The notes beneath the pieces are model-generated. The model did no database searches and had not been told where the DNA came from. It saw only the letters and a program-made list of their open reading frames with translations. A stretch of DNA of 64,000 nucleotides from Streptomyces varsoviensis (GTDB lineage Bacteria; Actinomycetota; Actinomycetes; Streptomycetales; Streptomycetaceae). The translations under genes and the position numbers were made by a program. Position 1 is the stretch's first letter. Every line of letters starts with the position of its first letter. Positions 61,834 to 64,000 of the stretch are shown here, in pieces. Location of the stretch: contig NZ_JOBF01000021.1 of NCBI RefSeq assembly GCF_000718635.1, positions 55,491-119,490 of the forward strand, read 5' to 3'.

Positions 61834-61837
61834 TCCA

Positions 61838-61872
61838 TCACGGCGCGCGCCGTGACGTGACGTCATGTCACG
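61838..61872. terminator. Palindromes between convergent genes
   Basis: TCACGGCGCGCGCCGTGA (61838-61855) is a perfect 18-base palindrome, and the overlapping CGTGACgTGACGTCAtGTCACG (61851-61872) is near perfect (one mismatch). They fill the 47 bases between the DUF4132 and binding-protein genes. A bidirectional terminator is likely; a T tract is lacking. Confidence 0.55.
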
Positions 61873-61880
61873 TCCCGGGC

Positions 61881-63443
61881 TCAGATCCGGTTGAGTTTCC
61901 ACAGCCGCCAGATGCTGGTGCCGTCCGAGAGGTACTGCGTGCCGGAGATCGACTTGCCGCTGAGTACATAGTCTTTCTTCTGCCAGAGCGGCAGCATGGG
62001 GACGTCCTGGGCGATGGTCTTCTGGATGGCGCGGTAGTTCTTGGCGGTGCGGCCGCGCAGGTCTTCGCGTTCGGTGGCGCGGATCAGTTCCTCGACGCGG
62101 GGGTCGCGGTAGCCGGAGTGGAGGGAGGAGTCCGCGCCGACGAGCGGGGCGATGAAGGTGTCGGGGTCGGGGAAGTCGGCGAGCCAGCCGACGCAGTAGG
62201 CGTCGTACTCCCCCTTGGCGTAGCCCTCCTGGAACTTCTTCCACTCCACCCAGTGGGTGTCGACCTTGAACAGCCCGGTGGCCTCAAGCTGCTCGCGCAG
62301 CAGCGCGGCCTCGTCGCCGGTGGCGGCGCCCTGGGAGTAGGCGAGGTCGAAGCGGACCGGGGTGGTGATCCCGGCGTCCCGCAGCAGGGCGCGGGCGCGG
62401 GCCGGGTCAGGCTTCGGGTAGGCGTCGAAGAAGGGGGTGCTGTGGCCGGTCAGGCCGCGCGGGATGAGGGAGAAGAGCGGTTCGACGGTGCGGTGGTGCA
62501 CGTCGCGGGCGATGGTCTCGCGGTCGACGACGGCGGCGATGGCCTGCCGCACGGCGCGGTCCTTCATCGGCGAGCCGGGGCGCACGTTGAAGACCATGGA
62601 GCGGGTGGCGGCCCCGGAGTTCTCCATGACCCGCAGGTCGTCGTCGGTGGGCGAGAGCGCCGCGAGGTCGGTGGGCGGCATCTGCCGGGCCACGACGTCC
62701 ACGGCCCGCTCCCGCCAGGCACGGCTCATCTTGGCCGGGGAGGAGAAGAAGCGCACGGTGACATCGCCGCCGACGCTCTTGATCGAGCCCCGGTAGCGGG
62801 AGTTGGGCTGGAGCCGGGCGGTGGAGCCCGCCGCGTACTCCTTGAGCACGTACGGCCCGGAGCCGCTGACGGGGTTGTCGGGGTTGTCGGGGCGGAGCCG
62901 GTCGGCGGGGTAGCGCCGGGGGTCGACGATGGACCCGGCGCCCGTGGCGATCTTGAACGGGAAGGTGGCGTCGGGGACGCCGAGGTGGAAGAGCACCCGG
63001 CGGCCGGCCGCCTGCACGGAGGTGAGGGTGGTCAGCAGCGGGGCGGGCCCCTGGGGCGACTTGATGCGCCGGATGCGGTCGAAGGAGTACTTGACGTCCT
63101 CCGCCGTCATCTCACGGCCGTCGGCGAAGGTGAGCCCGTCGCGCAGTTCGCATACGTACGTCCGTAAGTCCGCGTTCTGGAAGGCGCAGCTCCGGGCCGC
63201 GTCGGGCACGGGCTTGTCGGAGCCGGGCGAGAAGGTCAGCAACGACTGGTAGAGGTTGCTGAAGAGCTCCCAGGAGCCCGCGTCGTACGCGCCGGCCGGG
63301 TCGAGCGAGGTGATCGTGTCGGTCGTGCCGACCCTGATCGGCCCCTTGTCCTTCTTGTCGGGCGAGACGAGCTGGCAGCCGCCCGCCCCCACGGCCACCA
63401 CGGCCGCGCATAAGACACTCGCCCATAACCGGCCCCCACGCAT
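61881..63443 (-). CDS. Peptide/nickel-type ABC transporter substrate-binding lipoprotein
   Basis: A 520-residue family 5 binding protein. The signal LWASVLCAAVVAVGAGGC ends in a lipobox cysteine at about residue 23. RVGTTDTITSLDPAGAYDAGSWELFSNLYQSLLTF, YVCELRDGLTFADGREMTAEDVKYSFDR, IVDPRRYPADRL and GSGPYVLKEYAAGSTARLQPNSRYRG are classic SBP_bac_5 elements. It captures an oligopeptide or similar ligand; no permease or ATPase genes are adjacent, so it is an orphan or serves a remote transporter. Confidence 0.93.
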   Translation of the reverse strand: MRGGRLWASVLCAAVVAVGAGGCQLVSPDKKDKGPIRVGTTDTITSLDPAGAYDAGSWELFSNLYQSLLTFSPGSDKPVPDAARSCAFQNADLRTYVCELRDGLTFADGREMTAEDVKYSFDRIRRIKSPQGPAPLLTTLTSVQAAGRRVLFHLGVPDATFPFKIATGAGSIVDPRRYPADRLRPDNPDNPVSGSGPYVLKEYAAGSTARLQPNSRYRGSIKSVGGDVTVRFFSSPAKMSRAWRERAVDVVARQMPPTDLAALSPTDDDLRVMENSGAATRSMVFNVRPGSPMKDRAVRQAIAAVVDRETIARDVHHRTVEPLFSLIPRGLTGHSTPFFDAYPKPDPARARALLRDAGITTPVRFDLAYSQGAATGDEAALLREQLEATGLFKVDTHWVEWKKFQEGYAKGEYDAYCVGWLADFPDPDTFIAPLVGADSSLHSGYRDPRVEELIRATEREDLRGRTAKNYRAIQKTIAQDVPMLPLWQKKDYVLSGKSISGTQYLSDGTSIWRLWKLNRI

Positions 63444-63539
63444 CCCCGTGCCCCCTCCGCCCAGTGATGCGCATCACCTAAACACAGGGATCGCACGCGC
63501 GCAGGCGAATCGGGCAAAAGATCGGCTCCCTATACGGAT

Positions 63540-63742
63540 CATGCCGTTCCGCCTGCCGCGGGCGGGCCCAGAACCGCCCATACCGTCTTGACCGTCCTGC
63601 CGAGGCACCCCCGGTGCCAGGCCCCCAGGCCTCCGCGACCGCCTCGACCAGATGGAGCCCGCGCCCGGACTCGTCCCCGGCCGTATCGCAGACGTGTCGA
63701 ATACGTGAGGGAAAGCGAAGCGAGCTGTGCGTGGTAGGTCGC
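63540..63742 (-). pseudogene. Internally deleted and frameshifted anti-sigma type ATPase
   Basis: From ATG 63742 a short start (MRPTTHSSLRFPSRIRHV) leads straight to DTAGDESGRGLHLVEAVAEAWGPG, the G-box end of an RsbW-like ATPase, without the N-box region between. The final strand GRTVKTVWAVLGPPAAGG lies in another frame. So the middle of the gene is missing and a frameshift follows. It is a third relic of the ATPases that accompany whiJ-type loci in this window. Confidence 0.6.
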
Positions 63743-63925
63743 ATGCGCAGCGTGAACGACTTTCGGCCAATTCTCGCTACAGCGGGTAAACGCGGGCGGT
63801 CCGGCCGCCGACCGCCGCTCACCAGTCCGTACGCGCGTGCCACCACCCCCGCCGCACGGCGCGGGGCCCCCGGTCGGATACTGGCAGGGCACTCCCCAGC
63901 AGCAGAGGACTTCCCAATCGTGATG

Positions 63926-64000
63926 TCAAGCCGCAGCCGTGACGGGTGGTGAACCTTGGTAATACTGTCCGTCACGGATCATGGCCCACAGAACGTTGAG
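63926..64000 (-). mobile_element. C-terminus of an IS110-type transposase, running off the window
   Basis: The minus strand from the window edge reads LNVLWAMIRDGQYYQGSPPVTAAA and then a stop at 63926-63928. The NVLWAMIRDG-x-Y pattern close to the C-terminus is characteristic of IS110/IS116-type transposases. Only 24 residues are visible; the element extends beyond 64,000. Confidence 0.65.

Noticed and set aside
1..64000. tRNA, rRNA or cas genes
   Set aside because: No tRNA T-loop/acceptor pattern, rRNA core or Cas motif was recognised on either strand by eye; a covariance-model scan would be decisive.

Overview
The window is high-GC actinobacterial DNA. Third codon positions are almost all G or C, GTG starts and GGAGG-type ribosome binding sites are common, and the families present (tandem whiJ-type regulator/DUF397 loci, DUF4328, DUF4132, NsdA-like regulator, CseB/AfsQ1-like two-component system, sdhCDAB with actinobacterial anchors) point to a Streptomyces chromosome. 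Nothing in the sequence fixes the species. No rRNA or tRNA gene was seen, and there is no replication origin.

Layout. 0-7.6 kb: a minimal type I-E style CRISPR array without cas genes, then small regulator/enzyme pairs (HxlR with an NTF2-like protein, VOC protein with a WYL regulator, MarR with a quinone oxidoreductase) and a short-chain dehydrogenase. 7.8-10.1 kb: a whiJ-type locus (XRE/DUF5753 regulator plus two DUF397 genes and the stump of a third), next to a DUF7848-like gene and a small membrane protein. 10.1-12.5 kb: a DHA2 drug exporter with a divergent TetR regulator. 12.6-15.7 kb: gluconate permease, gluconokinase and a divergent FadR-type regulator. 15.7-17.4 kb: a frameshifted amidase. 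17.9-24.5 kb: a four-gene polymorphic-toxin island (SseB-like protein, helical T7SS-type partner, 1,646-residue RHS protein with a compositionally different C-terminal tip, and a presumed immunity gene). 25-26.8 kb: a second whiJ-type locus that is decaying. 26.8-29 kb: an SGNH lipoprotein and an OafA-type acyltransferase. 29.2-32.4 kb: an overlapping response regulator, histidine kinase and lipoprotein operon. 32.5-35.6 kb: an erythromycin-esterase-like protein and a nucleotidyltransferase fold protein. 35.7-42.3 kb: a methylmalonyl-CoA mutase large chain, an L,D-transpeptidase, an ECF sigma factor overlapping a His/Gly-rich membrane protein gene, and a DUF4328 protein. 42.5-50.8 kb: NUDIX, UDP-glucose dehydrogenase, a SIR2-like protein, an NsdA-like regulator, an ATPase fragment and a GT4 glycosyltransferase. 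51-57.5 kb: a GH20 hexosaminidase, sdhCDAB with a strong terminator, and a leaderless toxin-antitoxin pair. 57.5-64 kb: a PIG-L deacetylase, a collapsed kdp operon (kdpF joined to the kinase end of kdpD), a DUF4132 protein, a peptide-binding lipoprotein, a fragment of an anti-sigma type ATPase and the end of an IS110-type transposase.

Two themes run through the window. First, gene decay by small lesions and internal deletions is frequent: the amidase, the RsbW-like ATPase, the XRE regulator, the third DUF397 copy, the DUF234-type ATPase and kdp. Second, short tandem repeats are unusually abundant, both between genes (several arrays built on a CGTACG core) and inside genes. The most interesting items for follow-up are the RHS tip/immunity pair, the collapsed kdp operon with OmpR-type direct repeats left in front of it, the SIR2-like protein lacking the usual catalytic His, the separated SGNH/acyltransferase pair, and the CGTACG minisatellites. 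All functional statements rest on reading motifs by eye; no search was run.
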